From positions 4,529 through 68,528 of the forward strand of contig BRYA01001055.1 in the NCBI GenBank assembly GCA_030267965.1: a DNA stretch of 64,000 nt, in the 5' to 3' direction. The notes beneath the pieces are model-generated. The model was not told the origin of the DNA. It was given only the letters and a program-made list of their open reading frames with translations, and did no database searches. Each line of letters starts with the position of its first letter. The first letter of the stretch is position 1. Shown here in pieces: positions 40,366 to 52,154 of this stretch. The position numbers and the translations under genes are program-made. The stretch comes from Triparma columacea. Lineage: Eukaryota; Sar; Bolidophyceae; Parmales; Triparmaceae.

Positions 40366-40952
40366 AACGACAAATAATTTTCAGCTGTAAAATGATACCT
40401 AGAAGCGATTAGATCAGAAGTTGAACCACTGAGAAGTTGTCGGCTTAGGTTTAGGAAATAGGGGCAGTCCTGATTTTGACAGATTTTTTTTGACGGTGAT
40501 ACGAGTAATTTTTTTCCTCAAATATCTCGCATAATTATTATGAATCATTTTAATATTATAATTGAGCATAACGTGTACAAACCTTAACTTAATACTCATC
40601 TATATATTTCTTAATTTTTAATATAATTCTAATTTGATAAATTTTATGGGTTTTAAATCGATACATTAAAATTGACTAAAATTATCAGTATCTATATCGA
40701 GAAAAAATATATCTTCAAAAATGTAAAAATTCATTTGAAAAGTAATTTAGATTGCAACCTTCATAAAAGTATTATGGATCATAAAAAGAAATATTTTATT
40801 AATGATAAATATTACCGTCTTCAAATCGTTAGGCAATTTTTTTTTGTCATTTTGGGCTGGATTTTAAACCACAAGATTTAGCTGTACACGGTTCTTAATC
40901 CTGGAATTTCTGTTTCATCAATCGTTATACAATACATATATACCCTGGACAA
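40366..40952. other. Divergent intergenic region with an AT-rich island (40501-40860)
   Basis: The central 360 bp are about 20-25% GC by eye, against a GC-balanced or GC-rich surrounding. It separates the Dus3 (minus) and NUDIX (plus) start codons. The small frames inside are K/I/N-rich as expected from composition and are not called as genes. Confidence 0.75.
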
Positions 40953-42197
40953 ATGATGCGCCCAGAAATACGTCTTACTGCTCGACCTTCCTTGTCTCGC
41001 CTCCTTACTTTCACCCTCTACCCTCTAGTTGGGTTCTTCGCCTTGCTGACTCTCTTATTTCTCTATGATATCGAGCGAGGGCTCACTAATATCTCTCCAT
41101 ATGAGGCGAGACGAGCATCGAGACAGCACTTTAGACCATCTTCTTCCTCATCTTCCAGCAACTTCGTTGTCGACGACAACAACGCGGCCCCAGACCTCAC
41201 TGTTTACAAGGGAAACCCTTGGATAACAGACCTGACAGCGTCAAGAACGGTACTATACCAGACTGCCTTTGCTTCATGTGAGGTCCATGATGTTTGGACT
41301 GAGGATCACAGCGCGATACAAAAAGACTGGCTGTGGGCCGAGGAGATCGATCACGTCAATGTTATCGTAGTTGATGAGGCTGGAGACTTCTACTTCTTCA
41401 AACAAAAGGTGAGAAGGGATGGGGAAGCTGGGGTCAATTTGCGATGCCTCTACGTCTTCACCTTCCTCACACCTCCATCGGTACAACCTGCATCGTCGAC
41501 ACTTTTCACTAACCGCCGTCCACTCTCAACAACCAACCCACGCTCTTATCCCCCCACCCTCGCAGAAGTACGGTTTAGAATCAACTTCGTTTGCGACAGT
41601 GGGTGGCTTCATTGACGTGGAGAAGGTGAGAATGATGGGCAAGATGTTAGCGTGACAATTCTATTCACCAACGCCACTCGTTGGTTGTCGCTTCGCTCTT
41701 ACTTAGGGGGAGACTGGTTTTGAGGCCTGTCGACGGGAGGTTGTCGAGGAGATGGGCATGACGTCTCCAGCTCACCTTCATTCTCTCACGTCCTCAACTC
41801 CCTATGATGCTTCTTCTGATCCCAATTGGATCCCCCTTGGCCGGTATCGCACGGCATCGAATCGGGGTGGCGGCTTCCTAACCGCGTACCTTCTGAAATC
41901 TGCCGTAAAGATTCCCGATCAGTATCTCAAAGAGGCTGGCTACGAAGGCCTGGGGACTGGCGCTGGTGTGGTTGGCGGGGAAAAGGGGAACGCTGATGGG
42001 GAAGAGCAAAAGGTTGTAAAGGTGAGAAACGAAAAGAGGCGAAAGCACAATTCTCAACACTAACGTGTTAATGCAATCTCTTAACTCGGCACTCGCCACA
42101 GATGAACTTGACCCGAACTCGCACGATCCTCCTCGCTGGGGGCTTCCAAGAAGTGAAATGGACTGCGTCGCTTGCCCTTGCCCTCCTCCACCTGTGA
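40953..42197 (+). CDS. Membrane-anchored NUDIX hydrolase (4 exons)
   Basis: Exons 40953-41408, 41566-41625, 41707-42021 and 42102-42197 join in frame (all phase 0) to 308 aa. The N-terminus has one membrane segment (LYPLVGFFALLTLLFLY), a type II anchor or uncleaved signal. The NUDIX box GGFIDVEKGETGFEACRR then EVVEEMGM fits Gx5Ex7REUxEExGU and is split over exons 2 and 3. PWITDLTASRTVLYQ and the last exon (GGFQEVKWTASLALALLHL) resemble plant-type and NPY-related NUDIX proteins. It hydrolyses a nucleoside diphosphate-linked compound; substrate unknown. Intron 2 (41626-41706) ends with TCGCTTCGCTCTTACTTAG. Confidence 0.85.
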
Positions 42198-42314
42198 AGA
42201 AACCTAAAACGATGTATTTTTTGTTGTTTCCATCATCATTTCGCAGCCCAATTGTTAATTAAGTCCCTACACAAACAACCCTACAACACCCTCCCCCTTC
42301 CCTTCGCCGACAGA

Positions 42315-44996
42315 TTAATACTTTGCCGTCTCATCATCATCTTCTCCCACATCCCCATAAACCCAAATTCCAACCCTTCCCTTCCTCGCCTCCTCCTGAA
42401 CCTCCTTAAGGTCGTCATGGAGCGCCCCAGCGCTCTCCTGGGTCTCCCTCTTGAAGTACATGAGAGCCCTGTCCGCAATAATCCTCGCCAATCCCGCCTT
42501 GACCAGTTTGCTGTTAATGCTCTCGGCATCGTCCACATTGTACAATGTGACGCTCAGCCCCGATCCCCCGTCGACGTCCTTGCCATGGATCCTGGCCGTG
42601 AGCTCCTTCCCCCATGTTAACTTGCTCAGCATTCTGGCAGCATCGACCCCCTCATCGTGCTCAAGCCCCCTGCACTTGATGAGGGCGAGCTCGCACTCAC
42701 TAGCAGCGAAAGGGATGGTCTCAATTCCTGGGTCCAGCATCCTGCACTCTTTCACGCTGATAGAAGCAACGTTGCCATGGTCGACGTATAGGACCCTTGC
42801 GCCGTCCCCCTTCTTCTCGAGCACCTTGGCCCTGTACCACTCCTTCCCCTGCCCGTCGTCGAACATGCAGGCGACGAGTTTATTCTTTCTGAGCTCGACC
42901 GGTCCAGCCTGCAGTCCGTTGGTCTCCTTGAAGTCGGCCATCCTTGCCACGACCTTTTCACTGAGTTCAGGATCGGTCGTCAGGAAGAGCCTATTTCCGT
43001 TTGTGATCTCCGACACCTTGACGGTCTTGACCTCTTCATCGATACCACCCTCCTTCTTCACTACAACCTCGGGCTCTTCCTTCACGAGACTATAAATCTT
43101 GAGCTTTGCGGCCTTGGCAGTTTCCATGGCCTTGAGAATAGCTGCGTCCGACCCCCCCAGGTCCCTGAAGTCGATGGTAGCAAGGCCGGTGTTGAGGAGG
43201 GTCTGGGCAAAGTTGGTCTTCTTCTCACCGCCTCCTACCCACATCTTCCCTGTCATGACGCCACCGTTGGTGCAGCTCACTATCTGGACCTCGACGGTCC
43301 TCTGACTGACGTGAAGCTTTGCAAACATCTTGGCCTCGTCTCCGAAGGGTTCAGCGGGCCTCGAACTGGCGTTGTTCGAAGACGGCTGGGGGCACCTGAC
43401 CTCACTAAGGGCCATCATGATACTGCAGTTCTCTTTGGGAATCCAGAGCTTATACCTGCTACCCGAGAAGACGTACTCCACGGTGGCCTTCAAAATGCCG
43501 CTCCTCTGAAGGAAGCCGACGTACCCCTTGGCCTTCCTGGGATCGGTGCAATCATTCACCTTCCTGACCCCCGCGTCCTTGCCGCTGTGGAGGTTCTTCT
43601 TGGCCTTCCTGGCCACGGCCTCCGCAGCAGAGAGCTCGTCGTACCTGCTACTCCTCACCTCCCCATCCCTGTGGAACTGGAGGGACGCGAGACCCTCGGC
43701 AATGAGGACCTCGCCGACGTCGGGCCTCTTCCCTACGGAGATGGTGGCGTACTTCCTCTTGATGGTCTTTTCCCCCGCAGGGATGTCGCGCACGTAGTCA
43801 ACCTTAACCTTGACCTGCTTTCCGACGAGAAGCTGCCTGAGTCTGTCCTTGCACTCGAAAGCGTAGGGCTCATCTACCCTATCGGATCCCCTCCCCCCCA
43901 TCCTAGGCGACCTGATGCTGGCGAGGCTGACCTTCAGCAGCTTCTCGTCGCTCGTGTAACTTTCTCCGCCCATGAGGATGGTACACGTGTCCCCAGTGAC
44001 GACCTCGACTACGGTGCCGTGCGCCTCTGAGACACCATCGATGACGGGCTTCACGTAGCCCCTCCATATTCCCACTCTGGCTGCCTTGGCGGCCGTCTCA
44101 GTACGGCGGAGTTCGGCCACCTCGACCACATCGAGGTAGCGGGCGCTCCATTCGCTGACATTTCCAAGGCCGGCCTTCAACACCTCAACAGCGATGTTGC
44201 CCTTGGGGTGGTGGACCTTAGCAGCGGCGGCAGAGCCGTTCTTGTCAGTCCCGATGATGGTTATGTCAAGGCACCTATTGAGGAGGCGAAGGTCCACAAA
44301 GAACTTGGACTGGGGTCCCCCCTCGGCGTCCTGCCTGGGGCAGGAGACCCCGGCAAGCTGGATGGTGAAGTTCCTCCACGTGCCCACCTCCTCCACCTTG
44401 AACCTCCCGCCATCGAAGCAGTGCTGAATGATGACCTTGATCTTCTTACCCTTGGTCTCCTTGGCCAGCTCAGCGAGGGTGAACTGCTCACCGGCCTGCT
44501 GCGGCGTCCTGACCTTTGCAGAAGATCCGTGGACCCCCAGCTCTGCGTTCCTAGCGAGGGTTTGGGCCTCCTCAAGGGATTCCATGTAGGAGTCAGCGGA
44601 GGTGTCTCCGCCCTTCTTTGCCTTAGAGATCCCGTGTCCGTTCTTCACGACCTCAACATTCACGTTGACGGCCTTCGGGGTGTTGTAGTCCAGGTTCACG
44701 ATACCGAAGTACTTGTTGTTGGCCTGCCTCATAACCTTGAACTCCACCACCTTGCCAATCAGCATGGCCCTAAGGAATTCCTTCGACTCGAACGCCCCGG
44801 GCTCATCAGCCGTCGAAGTCTTTGTGTTACCAAGGCGGGGGGCGACAATGTCGCTTAGGTGGAAGATGTAGCAGGCTGAGAGATAGCTTGGATTGGGTGC
44901 AGATAAGAGTATCGTGTCTCCAGATAGCACACTGCGCACGAGTGCTAGCCCAGCCTGGGGCAAGGGAGCAGGTGGAGGCGAAAGATTGGTTGCCAT
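42315..44996 (-). CDS. SND1: Tudor staphylococcal nuclease (Tudor-SN/SND1)
   Basis: Single exon, 893 aa from the ATG at 44996, the usual length of the family. Four tandem SN-like OB folds (about residues 14-160, 185-320, 325-480, 505-650) are followed by a Tudor domain (about 690-790; CMFDDGQGKEWYRAKVLEKK, VLYVDHGNVASI) embedded in a fifth partial SN domain. Repeat cores include VRSVLSGDTILLSAP, FTIQLAGVSCPRQD, KVSLASIRSPRMGG and MALSEVRCPQ. SN nuclease active residues are largely replaced, as in other Tudor-SN proteins. Role: RNA-binding scaffold in transcription, splicing, stress granules and decay of edited or inosine-containing RNA. Start chosen at the first Met; the frame is closed upstream. 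Confidence 0.95.
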   Translation of the reverse strand: MATNLSPPPAPLPQAGLALVRSVLSGDTILLSAPNPSYLSACYIFHLSDIVAPRLGNTKTSTADEPGAFESKEFLRAMLIGKVVEFKVMRQANNKYFGIVNLDYNTPKAVNVNVEVVKNGHGISKAKKGGDTSADSYMESLEEAQTLARNAELGVHGSSAKVRTPQQAGEQFTLAELAKETKGKKIKVIIQHCFDGGRFKVEEVGTWRNFTIQLAGVSCPRQDAEGGPQSKFFVDLRLLNRCLDITIIGTDKNGSAAAAKVHHPKGNIAVEVLKAGLGNVSEWSARYLDVVEVAELRRTETAAKAARVGIWRGYVKPVIDGVSEAHGTVVEVVTGDTCTILMGGESYTSDEKLLKVSLASIRSPRMGGRGSDRVDEPYAFECKDRLRQLLVGKQVKVKVDYVRDIPAGEKTIKRKYATISVGKRPDVGEVLIAEGLASLQFHRDGEVRSSRYDELSAAEAVARKAKKNLHSGKDAGVRKVNDCTDPRKAKGYVGFLQRSGILKATVEYVFSGSRYKLWIPKENCSIMMALSEVRCPQPSSNNASSRPAEPFGDEAKMFAKLHVSQRTVEVQIVSCTNGGVMTGKMWVGGGEKKTNFAQTLLNTGLATIDFRDLGGSDAAILKAMETAKAAKLKIYSLVKEEPEVVVKKEGGIDEEVKTVKVSEITNGNRLFLTTDPELSEKVVARMADFKETNGLQAGPVELRKNKLVACMFDDGQGKEWYRAKVLEKKGDGARVLYVDHGNVASISVKECRMLDPGIETIPFAASECELALIKCRGLEHDEGVDAARMLSKLTWGKELTARIHGKDVDGGSGLSVTLYNVDDAESINSKLVKAGLARIIADRALMYFKRETQESAGALHDDLKEVQEEARKGRVGIWVYGDVGEDDDETAKY

Positions 44997-45430
44997 CGTC
45001 TGTGATGTCGTTATGGGAGTGAGGAGGGTTGGAAAAGAAAAAAACCAAAGTAACGGAGACGACAGCGGTGAAAAAAAGTCAAGATTTCAGCCTCTGAGCA
45101 GTACAATCCAAGAAGCTTCGAATACCTAACAAACCAATGCCTTTTTCTGAGCCTGGGAGAGATGCACGCCGCAGGAGTCGTCTAACCTCTAAAAAGTGTC
45201 ACTCAATATATTTCTCCAATTTTCATTTCTCTCATTTCCTCGTCTCCAGACCTTTGAGGTGAAATATGGACTTGTGGATTGAGATAGCTTCTGTACTGCG
45301 TATGATGATCGACGATAGATCGTGATGCAATATTCTTTTAATGTGTTGTGTGTTATTGAGAAATCAAACGCCATCACAATTCATTTTCTTCTCAAAAAAT
45401 TAAAGCATTCATAAATTCCGCCTCCCCCCT
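44997..45430. other. Intergenic region, no gene recognised
   Basis: Upstream region of Tudor-SN and 3' flank of the DDT/WHIM gene (both minus). Nothing else recognised. Confidence 0.6.
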
Positions 45431-48400
45431 CTAAATCTCAACCTCCATGTCCGCTAACTTGCCCCCCCCCCCCTCAACCTCCGGTTTCCCCCAACGCTCC
45501 TTCAAATACCCATAGCTGGAATAATCACCACTCTCTGACAGCGCCATGCCAATCTTCTTCACCAAACAGACCCTCTCTCTCCTCTGCTTCTTTGTCAGAT
45601 CTTGCATCTTCATGTGGACCCTTCCAGGCACTTTCACGGGCTGCCACTCGGCATTGAATAACGGGTACCTGTCCACAACATACTGCTCCATCAAATACAT
45701 GGTGTGCTCTCCCATCACACTGGCGAGGCACCACCCGTACTCCTGCACCTTCTTCCTCAGACCCTCGTCCTCAGCCTCCTGCAAGACGACAGGCCACCAG
45801 GCACCGTTGATTTTTACCCAGGAGAAGGCCCTCACGGGTTTCGCCTTGGTCCAGACGTTTACTGGCATGTACCCGTTACTCTTCTTCATCTCCGTCACGG
45901 TCCTCTTTGCCCGAGTCTTCCTCCCCACCACCTCCTCCTTCCTCTTCTCGTCAATCTTCAAGACCCTCTGCACGGCCTCATCTCCATAAACCCTATCATG
46001 CAGCACATCCTCGCCGTCTTGCATCTCGGTGAGAAGGTTTAGCAAATCCTCCAGGAAGGCAAAGATGAGAGTGCTGAAAACTGCGATGAGCGAGGTGACG
46101 AGCAAAGAAATTTAGGTAAAATGAATGAGGCCAGACACGACGTAACATAACCCTTTCCGCGCACTCCCTTCACACTCACCTGGAATCGTCTCCGCCCTTT
46201 CAACCTCCTTTATCCAACCCATTCTCCCTTCCCTCTTCAACGCCCCAACAACCCCCCACATCCTCTTACTCTTTTCAACCGCAACGACCACCTCTCCCTC
46301 CAAATCACCCCCCTGCGCCCCCTCATCATCATCATCGCTATCGTAATCGTCGTCGTCGCTGTCCTGATCGTCCATGGCAGCTAAGGCCTTCTGCTTCAAA
46401 TCGTCCGGCTTCAAGTAAATGTGCATGTCCTTTTTATCAGGGGTGGTGAAGTCGAAGTCGTCAATGTCAATCTCCTGCCCGTTGACCTTCCCCTCCTGCC
46501 CTGGTTGCACCCCTCGGACCCCGAATTCATCCTTGACGTACCTGTCCACGTCGGCCCTGCTTCTGAGCCTGATGCCCTCGGGCGTGTAAAAGGTCATATC
46601 CGCCTTGTCCCTATCCTTCCTCCAGTAGGCACTCCTGTGAAACCCCCTGTATGGAATGTTGTTGTAGATACTCTTGATGTCGAACATTTTCTTCCTCATC
46701 TCCCTCTCGTATCGCCTCTCCTTTCTGGCCTGCCTGGCCTCCTCACTTTCCTGCTGGAGGAAAATGTCCTCGTTGACCTTCCAGCAGTCGTCAACGTACC
46801 TCCCCCCGGCCTGATTGTACACAAGATTCTCGAGCTTCAGCAAGGGCTTTCTGAGCTCCTTCAGCCACTGCTTGGTAATCCTCGCGTCCGTGACGTTGCC
46901 CTCGTAGTCGATCATCTTGTTGGCGATGGCGTCCTCCCAGCCCCTTTCAACTGACTTCACGTTATTTCTCCACTTCTCCCTCTCCCTCGTGTCCATTCCG
47001 CAGATGATATTGACCTGGGACTCGGCGTAAAGTAGCTCTCCAACGATAATGCTAACGCCGCTCTCCTGCCACACTGAGGTGACCTTGTGGCTGTCAATGT
47101 TCCCGCACTCGTATCTTGGGATTTTAAGGTTCTTCCTTACGCTTTTCAAAGGTGGGTTAATCACGCTGTACCCGTGGTCGAACTCCAGCACGCTCAAGAT
47201 TCCCGACCTCTCCATCGCCCTCTTCTCCTCGCTGAGCTGTAGCTTCTCCTCCTCGTCGTAGAGGATGGAGGAGACGACAGGGGCATCCTCCTCCTTCGAA
47301 GATGACGCCTTAGGGACCTCATCAATTCCGTTTTTGCTCTCGTCAGGAATGCTCACTCTGACGAGCACGCTTGCGATTGGACTGTCGGGGATATAAACGT
47401 CCAAACTCCCCAAGACGGTGCTCTTGCCAACGACAGACCCCGGCATCCGCGTGCTGCGCCTCTCGACCTCCCCCAAGATCTTCTTCTTTCTGTTGCTCTT
47501 CATCTTCTTCCTAATTAGTATGATGTGGTCCTTCAGGCTCTCGAGAAGCACGAGCTCCCGCTCCCCCTTCTTGTCGAGGGACTCCACGAGCCTGTCAAAC
47601 TCCGTCTGTGTCTCATAGTATGACCATGAGCCCCCCCTGCTCTCGACCCATATCCTCCCCTCGTCGTTGTCGAACCACCAGTACTTGTTCCAGTCCCTGT
47701 CCTCCCCCAGCATCTCCGTCCTGATCAGATCTGTGCTGGAGCTCGCCAGGAGCTGCTTCTCCGTGGCCAGGGTGTCGTTCTCCCATTTCCTGACGTCGGC
47801 ATCGGTGGGGTTGCCGCGAACGTTCCCGGAGTGGATGGAGTACTTCTTGGGCGCCCAGGCCTTGCCGGCCTTCCTCTTGGCGACTTCCTCCTTTTTGTCG
47901 TTTTCGTACTTGGTCCTCATCTTCTTACTGATGTTGCCGAGCCTGGTGTACTCCCTTTTGAGCGCGAAGAGCGCCGAGGCCCTCCTGTCCATCTCCGCGG
48001 GGAGGAGCTTCGCGACGACGTCCTCGGCGAGAATCTTGAGAAGACAGACCATCTCCTTCATGTTCAACGCGTCAGGTTCGAAGCTCCAGAGCTTCTTGTA
48101 TGCCTTGTTGAGTGTAGAAGAGGGCTTTCCAAAGTAAGAGTCGTCGTCGTAGAGGGTAGCGGGATCCACGTCATCGGAATTCGTGGGCATGGGAGAGGGG
48201 GATGACGGGAGTCCATTCTCGGCCGCCGTCGCCCGGGTGGTTGTCGCGGCTGGACTGGTGGGGGACAACTTCCCGTTGGAAGCAGAAGGCTTGGACGGGG
48301 TCGTCTGTCTAGCCTCCATCAGCTTCTTATTTTCGTTCATCAAGCTCAGGCTCTGCTTCTCAATCTTCTTCCTGTGCTCGAAGTAGAGGCTCTGGTTCTC

Positions 48401-50028
48401 CAGGTATATCGCCAGTACCGCCGGCCAAGTCATCGGGCTGCCAAAAGCAAAGCGAGTCGCATAAGGGGTTAGAATTGTGCGACGAGCTTGAGAGGGAAAG
48501 TTGCAAAAATAGTTTGCACGTTGTCAAAGTGTCGTAGGGGCGCTCCTCCGTACTCTTACCTGATAACCTTGAGCATATCTCTGCTACCCGAGTACCGTTC
48601 CTCCGCCTCGTCTCTCGTGATGTCGTAGCCCTGGTTGTACACGCTCTGCCCAACGTCGTCCTTCCCGAGGTGGGAGTCTACCACAATGATCAGGAGCTGG
48701 GTGGCGAGGGCGCTGATGAGGGGGGGAGAGGGCCCCTTCCCGACCTCGAGGAACGCCGTGAGGACGTGGTCGAGGTTGAAGATGGGGGTAAGGCCGATCT
48801 CCTTTATCCCAAGCTGCCCCATCACCACCCCGTGGATAAAGAGAATGTCCCCCACCATGCTCCCGAGATGTTCGTGGGCCTTATTCCCGACGGGCTTGGG
48901 GTTGGTCTTGGTGAGCTGCTCGTCGGGCACGGGGTACCCCTTGGTGATCCCTTCGATGGGACGCTTGAGGTACCCCATCCTCAGCCTACCCCTAACCTCT
49001 TCCAGTCTCTTCTTGACCTCCTCCCTGTTCCCGTCGTTCCTCCCCTGCTTCTGCCTCTTTTTCCAGTCGCTTGCCAGCTTGTAGCTCCCCTTGATCTCCT
49101 CCCACCACTTCTTCTCACACCCCAGCGCCATCGCCTGCTCCATCGCGACGTCGAACCTCCGGGCCTGAGTCTCGTTGTCTAGATCCACGTGCATGGCATC
49201 CGCGCAGAAGTTCTTGACGTTCAGACGGCTCACAGGAGGCCTGAGCGCCAAGAGGCAGTCAAGTATAACGTCAGCATACCCCCTCCTCCTCTTACTACCC
49301 CCTCCTCCGTTCTTCTTCTTCGCGCTGCCACTCTCCTGCTCCTCGAGGAACCTCTTTACCTTGGAAGGGTTGTCCTTGGACATGTCCTTGACTAAGGGCT
49401 CATCAAAGGGGATGAACTCACCCTCCTTTATCCACATGGTCTTGGTGCCATTCTTATAGCCACAGAGGGACTTTGCCGAGGCACATAGCTCCAAGACGGT
49501 GACAAGAACGTGAGGAATATGGACTCTGTGGGGAGATGTGTGTATGTTTGTGTGTATGTGTGTGTGTGTGGAGGGGGGGGTGTTTTAGTTAGTTGAGGAT
49601 TGTTTTGAGGGTGTTTATCGATGCGGGACAGAGGGGAACAGCGCGGTGAATTGGCATGACGAGTAAGAGACGGGTAAGAGAACGTGCCAGATTGGTGAGT
49701 CGAGAAAGAAGTTTGAGGAGACTCATCGACGGTGGTACGACTACGACACTCAATTTCTGCTCTTTATGGCCATCAGTGAGCAGCTTACGGCATGAAGAGT
49801 TCTCTAAGAGTATAGATAACCCATAATCTAGCAGTTAAGCACACATAAACACCACAAAAGCAACAAAACTCACCTCTTTATACTCTTGGTCTCCGCTCTG
49901 CCCACTCTCCACAGAGTGTGTGTCGCCATGAGAGGGTGAGATGGAGCTTCAGGCGGATCTGACGGCGGTTGGGCACACAGAACGAACGTGTCCTTGGCGG
50001 GGAGCGCGGCAAAACGTTTGTCCTCCAT
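45431..50028 (-). CDS. DDT/WHIM-domain chromatin remodelling subunit (BAZ1/ACF1- or RLT-like), 4 exons
   Basis: Exons 50028-49874, 49525-48560, 48437-46180 and 46080-45431 join in frame to 1342 aa. DDT domain: YADVILDCLLALRPPVSRL ... IFNLDHVLTAFLEVGKG ... ISALATQLLIIVVDS. WHIM1-like: SPMTWPAVLAIYLEN. WHIM3/WSD: MLGEDRDWNKYWWFDND with RIWVESRGGSWSYYETQ. These modules bind ISWI and measure linker DNA. Coiled and acidic stretches follow (DSDDDDYDSDDDDEG). No PHD or bromodomain was seen. The last exon (KINGAWWPVVLQEA, VPGRVHMKMQDLT) has a PWWP-like look. The first exon is short and was found by splice phase. Intron 1 (349-bp class, 49526-49873) carries a TG/GT microsatellite; intron 3 ends with CTCGCTCATCGCAG. 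Confidence 0.82.
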
Positions 50029-50139
50029 CCACGCCAACAACTGTGACGAATTTGGCTAAATTGGGTGTTTTCCGACCAAGAAAAAAGTTGCTAGACGCTG
50101 TTTAATGCAGACGACTGTTTAAAATACAACAAACAACCC

Positions 50140-51752
50140 CTAATCATAAAAAGCTCGTTCGACCTGTTCCGCGAACTCGTCCACGTCAACGAGGCCTGTC
50201 TCATAGTTGAAGTCCCCCTCGTTCTTCGCCACGATCCCCTTGGAGTCTTTGTAATAGTACCTGATACCGAACGCTCTAGCCAGGTTCGCGAAGTCGGCTT
50301 TATGGTAGCCCCTCGTTCCCTGCTGCCCCCCCCCGTAGTACAGGGGTGAGCGGTTGATGACCTCAATCAGGGTGGACCCCCTCCTCATCCACATTGCGTG
50401 TGTGAGGCCAGCGCCGTGGACGCCGATCATTACCTTGGCTTGGGCGACCGCCCGAACGACGGCGGCTGTGGGGAGGGATGAGTTGAAGGCGATGGAGCGG
50501 ACGGGGAGCCCCCGCTTGGAGAGCGCGTCGATTACGATGTCATGCTTCCCCCACTCGTAACCTCCTTGGACCAGCTTCCTGTAACCTCCGAGGCAGCGGT
50601 TAGTCTCCCGGTCGAGGACAAGGACGGTGCCCGTTTCATCTCCCGAACCCCACTCCTTCACGCCGAGGTTGGCCTTGATCGTGTCGGCGAAGCCGGAGAT
50701 TCTTGGGTCGTGAACCCTCCCAATTTCGAATCCCCACGACGCCCAAAGAGGGAACGTCGACACGAAGTTGTTGTGGTGGGAGTTTGGAATTAGAATGTCG
50801 GACATGGCGTCCGAGGATGATATCGCCCTCCTCTGTTTTGCGATAGCATGGAACAGGGCTGGGTCGGGAGGCGGTTCGGAGGGGGTGTATATCGCCCCTC
50901 CATTTGGGACGAGGAGGGCTTCCAGGGCGTCCCTCGTGTTGGCGTTGGTGGGGAAGAACTCGTCCTCTATGAAGAGATCTACTCTGGTGGAGGGGTGAAG
51001 AACGGCCGTGTAGAGGTAGGTACAGAAAAGCTTGGGGTCCATCACCAACGAGTGGTAAGGGTTGGCGTCTGCAACCCTCCCGCGAACAATGAGGAGATGG
51101 CGTGTGGTTGAGGTGGTCCCCTCTGGCATATCTTTTGCATTCACCGTTGTCGACACAGTCGACGCTGTTAACGATACCACTGATCCGAACGACTCTACAG
51201 GGGTTGTCTCGCACTCTCGAAGCTTCTCCTCCGTTTTGGTGAACTGCTTCTTCTCAGACTGAGGGAAGAGAGAATTGACGTGGAATGGAGTTGGAGCTCT
51301 TTTGTCGTCGAAGGGAAAGTAGTGGAGTCTGGGTATGTGTGTGTTAGTTACAAACGCGCTCGTGTTGACACTCACTCACTCACACAAACACACAAACACA
51401 CAAACGCACAAACACACTTTCACACTTTCACTCACCTTCCAGATGCGAGGCCGTCCCAAATCTCCTTCATTGGTTGTAACCCTAACAGGTCTTGAGTTTC
51501 TGGTGGAGGTCTCCCTCGCCCTCCGTAATTAGCATCTAGAGATATTTCAGTAATCTCCTGTTTGAATTCAAAGATGAGATCATCAAGCGTTGGAAGGTTG
51601 ATTAATTTAGCTGGAAAAAGACGATGAATGGAAAACACTATCCAAATTGACACAACTAAGGGAAGGAGGATATATTTTGGGGCAAGACCCTTACGTTTAG
51701 GCAATGTCACATGTGAAATATGTCTTTGTTTTGATCGTGATCGTTGGCTCAT
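50140..51752 (-). CDS. GT61-type (DUF563) glycosyltransferase, 2 exons
   Basis: Exons 51752-51436 and 51328-50140 join in frame to 501 aa. Type II membrane topology: a basic N-terminus (MSQRSRSKQRHIS) and one membrane segment (YILLPLVVSIWIVFSIH), so it acts in the ER or Golgi lumen. The catalytic part ends with the family signature KVMIGVHGAGLTHAMWMRRG and STLIEVINRSP. The middle region has VLVLDRETNRCLGGYRKL. GT61 enzymes include xylosyltransferases and EOGT; the sugar and acceptor cannot be read from sequence. The intron (51329-51435) consists largely of CACA/GTGT repeats. Confidence 0.82.
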
Positions 51753-52154
51753 CAATTTTTGGCATGAATCTTTGTAGTGAGGTCCTTCGGTCCTTCGGCC
51801 TTTTCTTGAGCGAGCAAAAAATGTACTTGGGGCCAAATATACCTTCCCGGCCGTTTTTTCTGATTTCTTTTTCACTCCCGCGCGCCTGGCTGCCCCGTGA
51901 TCATGGGAAGCAGGATCCACAAAAAAACCAAAACCGTCTGAGGTCTGAAAGGTATTTTTTGAGAACCAAATCAATTCGATGAATGTCGAATCTCCAAGTA
52001 CACTTTTTGCTCCTTCAATTCCCTGTACCCAAAATACTTGACAACTAAATTACAACTACAACAACTTCAAACACCAAAATAAACGCCCGTCGCCGATATC
52101 TCAAAATGCACTCTTCATGTTCTTCCCTCGCTTCCTCCTCTTCCTCTGAGTCAG
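51753..52154. other. Divergent intergenic region
   Basis: Upstream of the GT61 gene (minus) and the orphan gene (plus). The GT61 frame stays open to 51974 without an ATG. Nothing else recognised. Confidence 0.5.

Noticed and set aside
40672..40881. K/I/N-rich 69-codon open frame
   Set aside because: It lies in the AT-rich island, where such composition is expected; no motif and no ATG context support it.
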